Source: Candidatus Izemoplasma sp. (GTDB lineage Bacteria > Bacillota_I > Bacilli_A > Izemoplasmatales > Izemoplasmataceae). Taken from it: DNA of 48,196 nucleotides. Position 1 is the first letter of the stretch. Every line of letters starts with the position of its first letter. The DNA is taken from positions 1 to 48,196 of the forward strand of contig SLOP01000032.1 of NCBI GenBank assembly GCA_007132465.1. Reading direction: 5' to 3'. Both the position numbers and the translations under genes were made by a program. The notes below the pieces were generated by a model that saw only the letters and a program-made list of their open reading frames with translations, searched no databases and was not told the DNA's origin. This document shows positions 1 through 5,995 of this stretch, one piece after another.

Positions 1-122
1 CCTTCAGGTCCAATCAGGACCCCGGCCACAATCATGCCCACAAGGCCCGGCACGCGGATGAGCTTAAACGCCCACGCGCCCACCAAACCAAACACGATAA
101 CGTATGCCAAACTCATCATCAT
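1..122 (-). CDS. Cation:proton antiporter, N-terminal fragment (runs off window start)
   Basis: Only about the first 40 residues are present. They form one hydrophobic helix, then a short basic segment and the motif GLVGMIVAGVLIGPEG, which is the N-terminal signature of monovalent cation:proton antiporters of the CPA/Kef-NhaP type (an L-V-G-xx-x-A-G-xx-x-G-P pattern). The protein would be an integral membrane exchanger. Three ATGs lie in a row at 122-114 and a further in-frame ATG at 131; I chose 122 because AGAGG at 136-132 is then 9 nt away. The gene lies directly behind a fluoride riboswitch, which suggests a role in fluoride or associated ion stress. Ion specificity cannot be judged from this fragment. 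Confidence 0.75.
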   Translation of the reverse strand, partial: MMMSLAYVIVFGLVGAWAFKLIRVPGLVGMIVAGVLIGPE

Positions 123-140
123 GTCACTCATCCTCTCACA

Positions 141-171
141 ATAAAACTCCTACCCCAAAAGGGGCAGGAGT
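141..171 (-). terminator. Riboswitch-controlled intrinsic terminator
   Basis: On the minus strand ACTCCTGCCCC-TTTT-GGGGTAGGAGT pairs with one C/A mismatch and is followed by TTTTATT. It lies between the riboswitch promoter and the antiporter start, and probably also ends read-through transcripts from the heliorhodopsin gene. Confidence 0.85.
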
Positions 172-212
172 CATTAGCGTTAAGCAGTTATCGGAGAACT
201 CCATCTCCATCA
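141..212 (-). promoter_or_regulatory. Fluoride riboswitch (crcB motif) with terminator expression platform
   Basis: Reading the minus strand from about 212, the RNA contains GGAGATGGAGTTCTCC, then AACTGCTT, then GCTAATGACTCCTGCC. This is the conserved order of the crcB/fluoride aptamer (GGnGAUGGnGUUCnCC ... AACnGCU ... CUnAUGACUCCU). The 3' side of the aptamer (ACTCCTGCCCC) is also the 5' arm of an intrinsic terminator closing with GGGGTAGGAGT and TTTTAT. That is the layout of fluoride ON switches: without fluoride the terminator forms. A promoter at 219-247 would start transcription at about 212, so the transcript begins with the aptamer. It controls the antiporter at 122 and below. Confidence 0.9.
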
Positions 213-218
213 AAACCC

Positions 219-247
219 ATTATACACAAAACGCAGGGGTGTTACAA
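219..247 (-). promoter_or_regulatory. Sigma-A promoter for riboswitch-antiporter transcript
   Basis: The minus strand shows TTGTAA, a 17-bp spacer and a perfect TATAAT. The predicted start is about 7 nt downstream, at the first bases of the aptamer. Confidence 0.7.
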
Positions 248-253
248 GTGGCT

Positions 254-1063
254 TTAGGGCTGAAGCGCGCCGAAGAAGACGAGCCAGGCAAGAATCGTCT
301 TGGCGACGAGGCTTAAGATGATATAGACACGTTCACCATATAGGTAATCGGCCCATTTCCCGATGCCTTTGTATTGAAGAATCATGTTGATAGGGAAGGT
401 GTTAAAGGCGATGAAGTAGGTGACGACAATGGCCCAGACAAACCATGGCACCATGTCGAGGTTGCCGCTGCCGGCCATGTAGATGACGATGACGACCCAG
501 GGTGCGAGTCCGGCGATGGTTCCCCAGATAAACGGTCCCCAGTCGACGCCGCTTTTTTCTTTGCCGGCGTTGAGTTGTTCCATCACGAGACCGAAAAGAT
601 TCATGGTGGCGTTCACCACGAAAATTAACACGAGCGATCCAATGTCATACACACCGAAGAGCACGGCGATAAGCACAATCATAATCGATGAAGAAAGCGC
701 GTACTCAAACCAGCGGAACTTGTTGATGCCTTTTTCAAGGTCGCGATTATAGATGGCGTTGAACTTCTTTGGCACCGCAATCAACATGTGTGCCGCCGCA
801 GAGATAAACAAGAAGAGCGAGACCATCACGCCAAACGGCAAGTCGAAGAGTGCCCGGCGCGCAAACTCAAGTCCTCCCGCCCCGTCGTTTAACGCTGGGT
901 TATACGACAAATAATGAATGAAGATTTGCGGCGTAAAGTCGAACTCGGTGATTTGCTGAATAAAGGTGATGCCCAAAAACAGCATAATCACCGCTTGCAC
1001 AAAATGAATCGTTCCCATAACGAGGTTAAACTTCCGTAGATACTTGACGTTAATCGTTTCCAT
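254..1063 (-). CDS. Heliorhodopsin
   Basis: A 269-residue seven-helix membrane protein with the marks of heliorhodopsins, retinal-binding photoreceptors with inverted topology relative to type-1 rhodopsins. Helix 7 carries SLVAKTILAW, with Lys255 as the retinal Schiff-base lysine. Helix 3 carries RWFEYALSSSIMIVLI, with Glu120 as counterion, and the N-A-x-M-x-L-F-G-x-x-M-E motif follows at about 151-162. His20 and His92 match the two conserved buried histidines, and Ser251 lies one turn before the lysine. The start is supported by GGGAGGT upstream. The gene ends 7 nt before the -35 of the riboswitch promoter and has no terminator of its own, so it may be co-transcribed with the antiporter. No retinal biosynthesis gene is in the window. 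Heliorhodopsin function is unsettled; signalling or regulation of a partner protein is most often suggested. Confidence 0.93.
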   Translation of the reverse strand: METINVKYLRKFNLVMGTIHFVQAVIMLFLGITFIQQITEFDFTPQIFIHYLSYNPALNDGAGGLEFARRALFDLPFGVMVSLFLFISAAAHMLIAVPKKFNAIYNRDLEKGINKFRWFEYALSSSIMIVLIAVLFGVYDIGSLVLIFVVNATMNLFGLVMEQLNAGKEKSGVDWGPFIWGTIAGLAPWVVIVIYMAGSGNLDMVPWFVWAIVVTYFIAFNTFPINMILQYKGIGKWADYLYGERVYIILSLVAKTILAWLVFFGALQP

Positions 1064-1094
1064 ACATTACCTCCCTTTTTAGGTTTATACCCAT

Positions 1095-1100
1095 ATTATA
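1095..1100 (-). promoter_or_regulatory. -10 element of heliorhodopsin promoter
   Basis: A perfect TATAAT on the minus strand, 32 nt before the start codon. No good -35 is seen at 16-18 bp. Confidence 0.45.
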
Positions 1101-1157
1101 AACGAACTGGCGCAAAAATCCTTATGAATACATTAAAACCTGTCCGTGATAGGTGAC

Positions 1158-1184
1158 AAAAAAACGCTGGCGTCAACGCCAACG
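1158..1184 (-). terminator. Intrinsic terminator after rRNA methyltransferase gene
   Basis: The minus strand has CGTTGGCG-TTGA-CGCCAGCG followed by seven Ts. It ends the sdaA-rlmCD transcript. Confidence 0.85.
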
Positions 1185-1213
1185 CGGTTGATGAATGGCG
1201 ACGTGCTTTTACC

Positions 1214-2557
1214 TCAACGTTTTTCAAGCAACGTCACGGTTTCGATGTGCGCCGTTTGTGGAAACATGTCCACCGGCGTGACCTCAAGCACGTTATACCC
1301 GTTGGCCTGCAAAAAGTTCAGGTCGCGGGCCAACGTCGAAACGTTGCATGAGACATAGACAATGCGGGCAACATGGCTTTTAACCAACGATTCAAGCACC
1401 GCTTTCACCACGCCTTTTCGCGGTGGGTCCATGAACACGACATCGGGGTTTACTTCCAAACCCGGCAGCACCTCTTCGACGGTGCCATGGATGAAACGGA
1501 TGTTTTTTAGCTGGTTTTTCTTGGCATTTTGTGTCGCGTTTTTAACCGAATCTTTCACCGATTCGATGCCGATAACCTCACGAGCCTGCATGGCGGCGCT
1601 CATCGCGATGGTTCCGATGCCGGAGAAGGCATCAATCACGGTTTCTTCGCCTGTGAGTTTGGCGTACTCAAGTGCTTTCTTATAAAGTGCCACCGTCTGT
1701 GCCGGATTCACTTGGTAAAAGGCGCGGTGGGAGATTTCGTAATCCATGCCCAACAACTGATCTTCCAGCATATCCTTCCCGTAGAGCACTTTGTGTTTAG
1801 AGCCAAGGAAGACGTTCGTCTTCTCGGCGTTGACGTTTTGCACCACGCTGAGGACATGTGGGTATCGTTCGACAAGGCGCTGGACAATGTCATCGCGTTC
1901 CGGAAACTTCGGATGCGTCGTGACGATGGTAACCAAGTAAGCATCCTGTTTGGCGTTCGAGCGAAACATCACGCCGCGAACGAGTCCTTGATGCGTGGAT
2001 TCATCGTAGATGGACACGTCCAACTCTTGGAAAATCGAACGAAAAAACCGTATCATTTCACTATACATCTTCGGAAACACGTGGCAGCGTTTAATGTTGA
2101 CGATGTCATGTGAACGCGCTTTATACAATCCACCAATCACTTTGCCGTTGCGTCTGGCAAAGGGAATGATGGCTTTATTGCGGTAATAGTAGGGATTGTT
2201 CATGCCGATGGTGGCTTTCACGTCAGTTTCGATTTTGCCAAGACGACGCAACGTTTCGGTGGTGCGATGCCGTTTAAAATCCAGTTGGGTCTGGTAGTTC
2301 ATGTGCATCGTGTTACAACCACCACAAGTATGGTAGTGCTCACAAATCGGGATTTTTCGGAAGGGCGATTCGCTTAAAATTTCGATTAACCGACCAAAGC
2401 CGAAATTTTTGTTCATACGCACCACTTTTATTAGCGCTTTTTCACCCTTGAGCGCATCTTTGACGAAGATTGGATAGTTGTCCACTTTGCACACACCCAT
2501 GGCATCGTGTGTTAAATCCGTGAATTCAACTTCGTAGTAGCCATTCTTTTCGACCAT
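1214..2557 (-). CDS. rlmCD: 23S rRNA (uracil-5)-methyltransferase, TrmA/RumA family (RlmCD-like)
   Basis: A 447-residue SAM-dependent RNA m5U methyltransferase. An N-terminal TRAM-like beta domain (EVEFTDLTHDAMGVCKVD) is followed by a cysteine cluster CEHYHTCGGC that in this family binds a 4Fe-4S centre, and then the Rossmann methyltransferase core with DAFSGIGTIAMSAA (SAM motif I), FMDPPRKG (motif IV) and VYVSCNVSTLARD, whose Cys is the catalytic nucleophile. In Bacillota one enzyme of this group commonly methylates both U747 and U1939 of 23S rRNA. The reading frame is open a further 123 nt upstream, but ATG at 2557 has AAGGTG 5 nt before it and starts the conserved domain. It follows sdaA by 16 nt and shares its terminator. 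Confidence 0.88.
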   Translation of the reverse strand: MVEKNGYYEVEFTDLTHDAMGVCKVDNYPIFVKDALKGEKALIKVVRMNKNFGFGRLIEILSESPFRKIPICEHYHTCGGCNTMHMNYQTQLDFKRHRTTETLRRLGKIETDVKATIGMNNPYYYRNKAIIPFARRNGKVIGGLYKARSHDIVNIKRCHVFPKMYSEMIRFFRSIFQELDVSIYDESTHQGLVRGVMFRSNAKQDAYLVTIVTTHPKFPERDDIVQRLVERYPHVLSVVQNVNAEKTNVFLGSKHKVLYGKDMLEDQLLGMDYEISHRAFYQVNPAQTVALYKKALEYAKLTGEETVIDAFSGIGTIAMSAAMQAREVIGIESVKDSVKNATQNAKKNQLKNIRFIHGTVEEVLPGLEVNPDVVFMDPPRKGVVKAVLESLVKSHVARIVYVSCNVSTLARDLNFLQANGYNVLEVTPVDMFPQTAHIETVTLLEKR

Positions 2558-2573
2558 GGTCACACCTTGCTTT

Positions 2574-3767
2574 CTAGGAGTCTTTTTTGTAACGCATCGC
2601 CAAGCCACCGCAACTGGTTTCACGGTAATTTGCCGGCATGTCGCGTCCGGTTTCGAACATCGTCTCAACGACGGTGTCAAACGATATTTTTCGTGAATCG
2701 CTCAAGAAATACGCCAACCCACATGCGTCAATCGCACGCAGCGCCGCCACGGCGTTTCGTTCGATGCACGGAATCTGCACATAGCCCATGATCGGGTCGC
2801 ACGTCAACCCAAGGTGGTGTTCAAGGGCAATTTCGGCGGCGTACTCAATTTGATCAAGCGATAAGCGAAAGAGCTGCGCGTGAGCGGCGGCAGCCATGCT
2901 GCAAGCACTGCCTACCTCGGCTTGGCAACCGGCTTCGGCGCCGCTGATTGACGCGTTGTGCTTAATGACATTGCCGATGATGCCGGCAGTCATTAGCGCG
3001 CGTAACACACGTTTGTCGCCAAACCCGTGTCGTTCTTGCATGTATTTGAGCACCGCGGGCATGGTGCCACTGGCACCACACGTGGGGGCGGTCACAACAT
3101 GTCCACCGCTTGCGTTGGTTTCGTTCACCGCAAAGGCGTACGCACTAACTAGCCGGTTTTCCAAAATCTCTGCCGGTTCCTTGTCCATGGCATTCACATA
3201 TAAGTGCCGTGCCCGCCGTTCAACCTTTAGTTCACCGGGAAGCACGCCATCTCGACTCAATCCGTTTTCGATCGATGCTTGCATGGCGTTCCACACACCT
3301 TGTAAAAATGTGCCGATGTCCGCGTCTTCAAAACGCAAAACATAGTCGGGGAGGGTGATTTTCTCTTGGTCGCAGTACTGCTTAATTTCCGCAAAGGTCG
3401 AATGAGGATAAACGTGCGGTGTTTCTTCATGGGTCTCCCCTTCGAAACGAATCGTCCCGCCACCAATGCTGTACACACGGTCACGGCCAATCTCCGCTTG
3501 ATCTTTATAGGCAATCAAATCCATTGTGTTCGGATGGGCGTCGATAAAATCGCTGCTGAAAACAACGTCGACGTTTTTCATGGTTTCTTTGATGACGACG
3601 TCGGTAAGGTGACCTTTGCCGGTTAAACTGAGTGAACCGTACAAAATGACGCGGTAACGATCGGCCGGAAAACGACGCATAAAGACCCGACAAGCCTTCT
3701 CGGGTCCCATGGTATGCGAACTGGATGGTCCTCGGCCAATTTTATACAGTTCACGAATCGATTTCAT
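2574..3767 (-). CDS. sdaA: L-serine ammonia-lyase (L-serine dehydratase), iron-sulfur dependent, single chain
   Basis: A 397-residue enzyme converting L-serine to pyruvate and ammonia. The N-terminal beta domain begins with SIRELYKIGRGPSSSHTMGP, a hallmark of the family. The C-terminal alpha domain carries APTCGASGTMPA and the CDPIMGYVQIPC pair, whose cysteines ligate the 4Fe-4S cluster, and ends with ETSCGGLA. Alpha and beta parts are fused, as in E. coli SdaA, rather than split as in Bacillus SdaAA/SdaAB. The start at 3767 has GGAGG 6 nt upstream. It is first in a two-gene unit with the rRNA methyltransferase and has an extended -10 promoter. Confidence 0.93.
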   Translation of the reverse strand: MKSIRELYKIGRGPSSSHTMGPEKACRVFMRRFPADRYRVILYGSLSLTGKGHLTDVVIKETMKNVDVVFSSDFIDAHPNTMDLIAYKDQAEIGRDRVYSIGGGTIRFEGETHEETPHVYPHSTFAEIKQYCDQEKITLPDYVLRFEDADIGTFLQGVWNAMQASIENGLSRDGVLPGELKVERRARHLYVNAMDKEPAEILENRLVSAYAFAVNETNASGGHVVTAPTCGASGTMPAVLKYMQERHGFGDKRVLRALMTAGIIGNVIKHNASISGAEAGCQAEVGSACSMAAAAHAQLFRLSLDQIEYAAEIALEHHLGLTCDPIMGYVQIPCIERNAVAALRAIDACGLAYFLSDSRKISFDTVVETMFETGRDMPANYRETSCGGLAMRYKKDS

Positions 3768-3795
3768 AATGCCTCCAAAAAAATAAGTATACCTT

Positions 3796-3804
3796 ATTAT
3801 AACA
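3796..3804 (-). promoter_or_regulatory. Extended -10 promoter of sdaA
   Basis: The minus strand reads TGTTATAAT (TGn plus perfect TATAAT), 28 nt before the sdaA start. The -35 is weak. Confidence 0.65.
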
Positions 3805-3828
3805 TATTGCACGCATCTCTCGACGTAG

Positions 3829-3856
3829 AAAAAAAGACCGCACAATGCGGTCTTTT
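3829..3856 (-). terminator. Intrinsic terminator of the microprotein/SHOCT operon
   Basis: AAAAGACCGC-ATTG-TGCGGTCTTTT hairpin with a T run on the minus strand. It lies between the SHOCT-like gene and the sdaA promoter. Confidence 0.9.
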
Positions 3857-3861
3857 ACGCT

Positions 3862-4245
3862 TTAGTCGACGTAGACTTTGACGGTGTCACCGTCTGCGCT
3901 TTCAATGTTGACGAGTTGCCCGATTTGCCCTTCGTCGATCATGTCGAAGATCTGTTCAAAGTCAAGTTCGATGTTCGACAGCCTCGTTGTGCCGAATTTT
4001 TTCGATCCGTTGACCAGTGTTCGAGCGAAATGAATCGGTACCTGTACGTTGACTTTGTCGCCATCCGAGCTCCGTATGTCGATGCGAAAGATTTTTCCTT
4101 TCTTGACCGTGGTCTTAACCTCGGGCTCCTCAGTTTCAGCGGGTTTGCTCAGTTCGTTAAGCAGGCGTTCCGCTTCCGCTGCGGTGATTTCCTTTTTCTC
4201 AAGTTGATCGAGAATTTTCATTTTTGCTTCTACGTTGTCTGCCAT
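3862..4245 (-). CDS. SHOCT-like domain protein (YvlB/LiaX N-terminal-like), 127 aa
   Basis: The N-terminus KMKILDQLEKKEITAAEAERL is the short helical SHOCT-like module seen at the start of many Bacillota envelope-stress proteins. A charged linker with Glu and Lys runs to about residue 48. The C-terminal half has the beta-type pattern FRIDIRSSDGDKVNVQVP ... GQLVNIESADGDTVKVYVD, with a repeated S-x-D-G-D-x-V-x-V element at both ends. There is no signal peptide or membrane segment. ATG at 4245 is preferred over the ATG 9 nt upstream, because AAGGAG directly abuts that earlier ATG. It is the last gene of the unit headed by the tiny ORFs. Related proteins are often tied to cell-envelope stress; the function here is not known. 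Confidence 0.7.
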   Translation of the reverse strand: MADNVEAKMKILDQLEKKEITAAEAERLLNELSKPAETEEPEVKTTVKKGKIFRIDIRSSDGDKVNVQVPIHFARTLVNGSKKFGTTRLSNIELDFEQIFDMIDEGQIGQLVNIESADGDTVKVYVD

Positions 4246-4321
4246 GCGTTTCATCTCCTTATATATTTTTATGATATTCCTTTGTCGTTGTGATGTGTTA
4301 CTCAGCTGCTGATATCGCTAT

Positions 4322-4423
4322 CTAGCATTGGTAACGCGAATCGCACATTTTTTCTTGACGCTTGTCTTCTTGTATTTTTTGTTTTTCGCACCAATAGGTC
4401 ATTTGCATGTGATAGGTAGACAT
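4322..4423 (-). CDS. Candidate microprotein D, 33 aa, Cys/Met rich
   Basis: A short frame starting MSTYHMQMTYWCEKQK and ending in CDSRYQC. AAGGAGG lies 7 nt before the ATG, a near-perfect ribosome site. It has three Cys, four Met including the start, a strongly charged Gln/Lys/Glu middle that looks helical, and no membrane segment. The Cys spacing (12, 27, 33) could suit metal binding or disulfides, but no known family is recognised. It lies between the repeated tiny ORFs and the SHOCT-like gene on the same strand. Confidence 0.55.
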   Translation of the reverse strand: MSTYHMQMTYWCEKQKIQEDKRQEKMCDSRYQC

Positions 4424-4450
4424 CCCCATTCCTCCTTCGTTCATTATTGC

Positions 4451-4528
4451 TTAATGGCGTTTTTTCATGATGGGTTTCGTTTGGTCACTTTTAATCTTTT
4501 CATAGGTTCTAATCATCGCTTCGTTCAT
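4451..4528 (-). CDS. Candidate microprotein C, 25 aa, diverged paralogue of A and B
   Basis: It starts MNEAMIRTYEKIK, identical over 13 residues to microproteins A and B, then diverges to a basic tail (SDQTKPIMKKRH). AAGGAGG stands before the ATG at the same spacing as in B. Synonymous changes in the shared part (ATT for ATC, GAA for GAG, AAG for AAA) suggest that the protein sequence rather than the DNA has been kept. Confidence 0.6.
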   Translation of the reverse strand: MNEAMIRTYEKIKSDQTKPIMKKRH

Positions 4529-4715
4529 GGGTGAATCCTCCTTGGTTTTTGTCGTTATCGGGTTTTCCGGATGGCTTCGTTGGTTTTGATTTTCTCATAG
4601 GTTCTGATCATCGCTTCGTTCATGGGTGAATCCTCCTTGGTTTTTGTCGTTATCGGATTTTCCGGATGGCTTCGTTGGTTTTGATTTTCTCATAGGTTCT
4701 GATCATCGCTTCGTT
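4526..4715. repeat. Two 95-bp direct tandem repeats, plus a partial third
   Basis: 4526-4620 and 4621-4715 are identical except for one base (G/A near 4561/4656). Part of a third, diverged unit continues at about 4494-4525. Each unit holds one complete tiny ORF with ribosome site and stop. The near-identity points to a recent duplication or gene conversion. Confidence 0.95.
4555..4623 (-). CDS. Candidate microprotein B, 22 aa (tandem copy)
   Basis: It begins MNEAMIRTYEKIKTNEAIRK and ends TR, with a predicted basic amphipathic helix (Met, Ile, Tyr, Ile on one face). AAGGAGG is 7-8 nt upstream. It differs from microprotein A by one residue near the C-terminus (Thr for Ile). It is encoded by one of two near-identical 95-bp repeats, each bringing its own ribosome site and stop codon. 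No family is recognised. Confidence 0.6.
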   Translation of the reverse strand: MNEAMIRTYEKIKTNEAIRKTR

Positions 4716-4718
4716 CAT
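4650..4718 (-). CDS. Candidate microprotein A, 22 aa (tandem copy)
   Basis: Same protein as B except for Ile in place of Thr near the end. AAAGGAGG precedes the ATG. This is the first complete repeat copy behind the promoter. Its upstream ribosome-site region differs from the other copies, which marks the edge of the duplication. Confidence 0.6.
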   Translation of the reverse strand: MNEAMIRTYEKIKTNEAIRKIR

Positions 4719-4753
4719 GGGTGGGTCCTCCTTTAGTTTGTGAGTGTCGTTGG

Positions 4754-4825
4754 TTATCGATTCATCGGACTTTGTGTTGGACGTCGGCTTATGAAGATCG
4801 ATCGTTGATTTGATTGTGTTTTCAT
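4754..4825 (-). CDS. Possible leader microprotein E, 23 aa
   Basis: The first ATG frame behind the promoter, starting MKTQSNQRSIFISRR: basic, Ser/Arg/Gln rich, unrelated to A-C. AAGGG lies about 11 nt before the ATG, which is weaker than for the others. It could be a leader peptide or a chance frame. Confidence 0.35.
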   Translation of the reverse strand: MKTQSNQRSIFISRRPTQSPMNR

Positions 4826-4904
4826 TTCGGCATCATCCCTTAATTTAATTAATCTATTTATTGTCTAAATTGATTTTTGAATTAATTTTCTTGATTACAA
4901 CTTC

Positions 4905-4933
4905 ATGATATAGCATTAATTTTAATATGTCAA
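4905..4933 (-). promoter_or_regulatory. Strong sigma-A promoter with A-tract (UP-like) upstream region
   Basis: The minus strand has TTGACA, exactly 17 bp, TATCAT, with A-rich tracts immediately upstream of the -35 (about 4934-4975). The surrounding block 4843-5003 is very AT-rich against a roughly 50% GC background. It would drive microproteins E, A, B, C, D and the SHOCT-like gene. Confidence 0.8.
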
Positions 4934-5006
4934 TGGTTTTTTTAATATTTTTAACCTTTTTTTTAATTTTATTAATTTATACATTGATTTTGTTAATCTA
5001 ATTACG

Positions 5007-5044
5007 AAAAAAAGACGTCAGCCCTTAAGGGTCCTACGTCTTTT
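5007..5044 (-). terminator. Intrinsic terminator (bidirectional) after ABC exporter operon
   Basis: Outer arms GACGT/ACGTC enclose CCCTTAAGGG, with A/T runs on both sides. It separates the exporter operon from the microprotein promoter. Confidence 0.75.
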
Positions 5045-5128
5045 CTAATCGCCTATATCGCTTGTTAAAGCCGTTTTCTCGCGACGGTTAATCGTGTTAT
5101 TGACTTGTTTGTCGGTTTGGTCATGACG

Positions 5129-5194
5129 GGGTGCTTATGGTTTCCTTACGTGTGCGTGTGCGCGCACACGTATTCTTTACGTGATTGGGCACCC
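5129..5194. other. Nested inverted repeats in the exporter 3' region
   Basis: GGGTGC (5129-5134) and GCACCC (5189-5194) flank a perfect 9-bp hairpin, ACGTGTGCG-TGTGCG-CGCACACGT (5148-5171). There is no T tract, so it is not an ordinary terminator. The rest of the gene-free stretch 5045-5201 shows no convincing frame. Confidence 0.5.
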
Positions 5195-5201
5195 TTTTAC
5201 A

Positions 5202-5990
5202 TCATCCTTTGATGGCGCGATCAAAAATGCGGTACATCGCATATATGAGCAAGCCCATGTATAGGATGCCAATAATCATATAAAGATGGCCTGGAAGGTT
5301 GTGGGTGTGGTCCAATAAGCCTGATTGAACAAGAAAGCCTTTTAACGGCCAGAAGTTTGGGACAAGCCCAAGAAAGTACTGTCGATAGTTTTGTAACGCT
5401 TCGAGCAAAGAAAGCACTGGAACAATGATGATCATGCCGCTAGCCTTCATAAAAGCGAAGCCTTCAATTTTGTTTTTTGACACCGCGGCGAGGAAAAACG
5501 CGAACACCGGCGTGAAGAGTCCGGCGACCAAAGCATAATATACAATGTTGACGGCGGTAAAATGGTCGAGCAGGTTCTCGCCCATCACGGTGTAGTTATC
5601 CCCGGCGAGGAGCTTGACACCCATGAGAATCACGACCGTGCCAACGGCGCTAAAGGCGTACGCATACAGCGCTTTAAATGTCATGTACCCGCGTAGCGAC
5701 AAGGGCGTCACACGAATCGTGTCTAACGTGTTTTCATCACGATGATCCAACAAGTTAAACCCCAGCATCGCCGCGCCGATGAACGGACCAACTGATGTCA
5801 ACACCACCAAAACAAACAGCGACGCGGTGCGTTCACCAGGCCCACCGTCTCCGAAAACATCGATGATTGCCGGTATCACAAATGAACCGATGATTACCAT
5901 CATGAGCGGGTAGACAATCATCACAAACGTCATGCTGTCACGGATGAGATTTTTCAACTCGAAGCGAAGCAGGCGCAAGTATTTATCCAT
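5202..5990 (-). CDS. ABC-2 type exporter permease (second subunit)
   Basis: A 262-residue membrane protein with about six transmembrane segments. The short cytoplasmic N-terminus MDKYLRLLRFELKNLIRDS is typical of ABC-2 permeases, and LLDHRDENTLDTIRVTPLSLRGYM matches the DE-T-x-x-x-I-x-V-T-P-L coupling-helix motif. ATG at 5990 has AAGGAG 8 nt upstream; the upstream extension of the frame overlaps the preceding gene and looks artefactual. It is the last gene of tetR-ATPase-permease-permease and probably pairs with the next permease. The substrate is unknown; drug or ion export is typical. Confidence 0.85.
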   Translation of the reverse strand: MDKYLRLLRFELKNLIRDSMTFVMIVYPLMMVIIGSFVIPAIIDVFGDGGPGERTASLFVLVVLTSVGPFIGAAMLGFNLLDHRDENTLDTIRVTPLSLRGYMTFKALYAYAFSAVGTVVILMGVKLLAGDNYTVMGENLLDHFTAVNIVYYALVAGLFTPVFAFFLAAVSKNKIEGFAFMKASGMIIIVPVLSLLEALQNYRQYFLGLVPNFWPLKGFLVQSGLLDHTHNLPGHLYMIIGILYMGLLIYAMYRIFDRAIKG

Positions 5991-5995
5991 GGCGT

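Noticed and set aside
2558-2680. N-terminal extension of the rRNA methyltransferase frame
   Set aside because: It overlaps sdaA out of frame, is not family-like, and a good ribosome site supports the start at 2557.
5060-5125. 19-codon frame on the minus strand starting MTKPTNKS
   Set aside because: No ribosome site and no relation to the neighbouring tiny ORFs.
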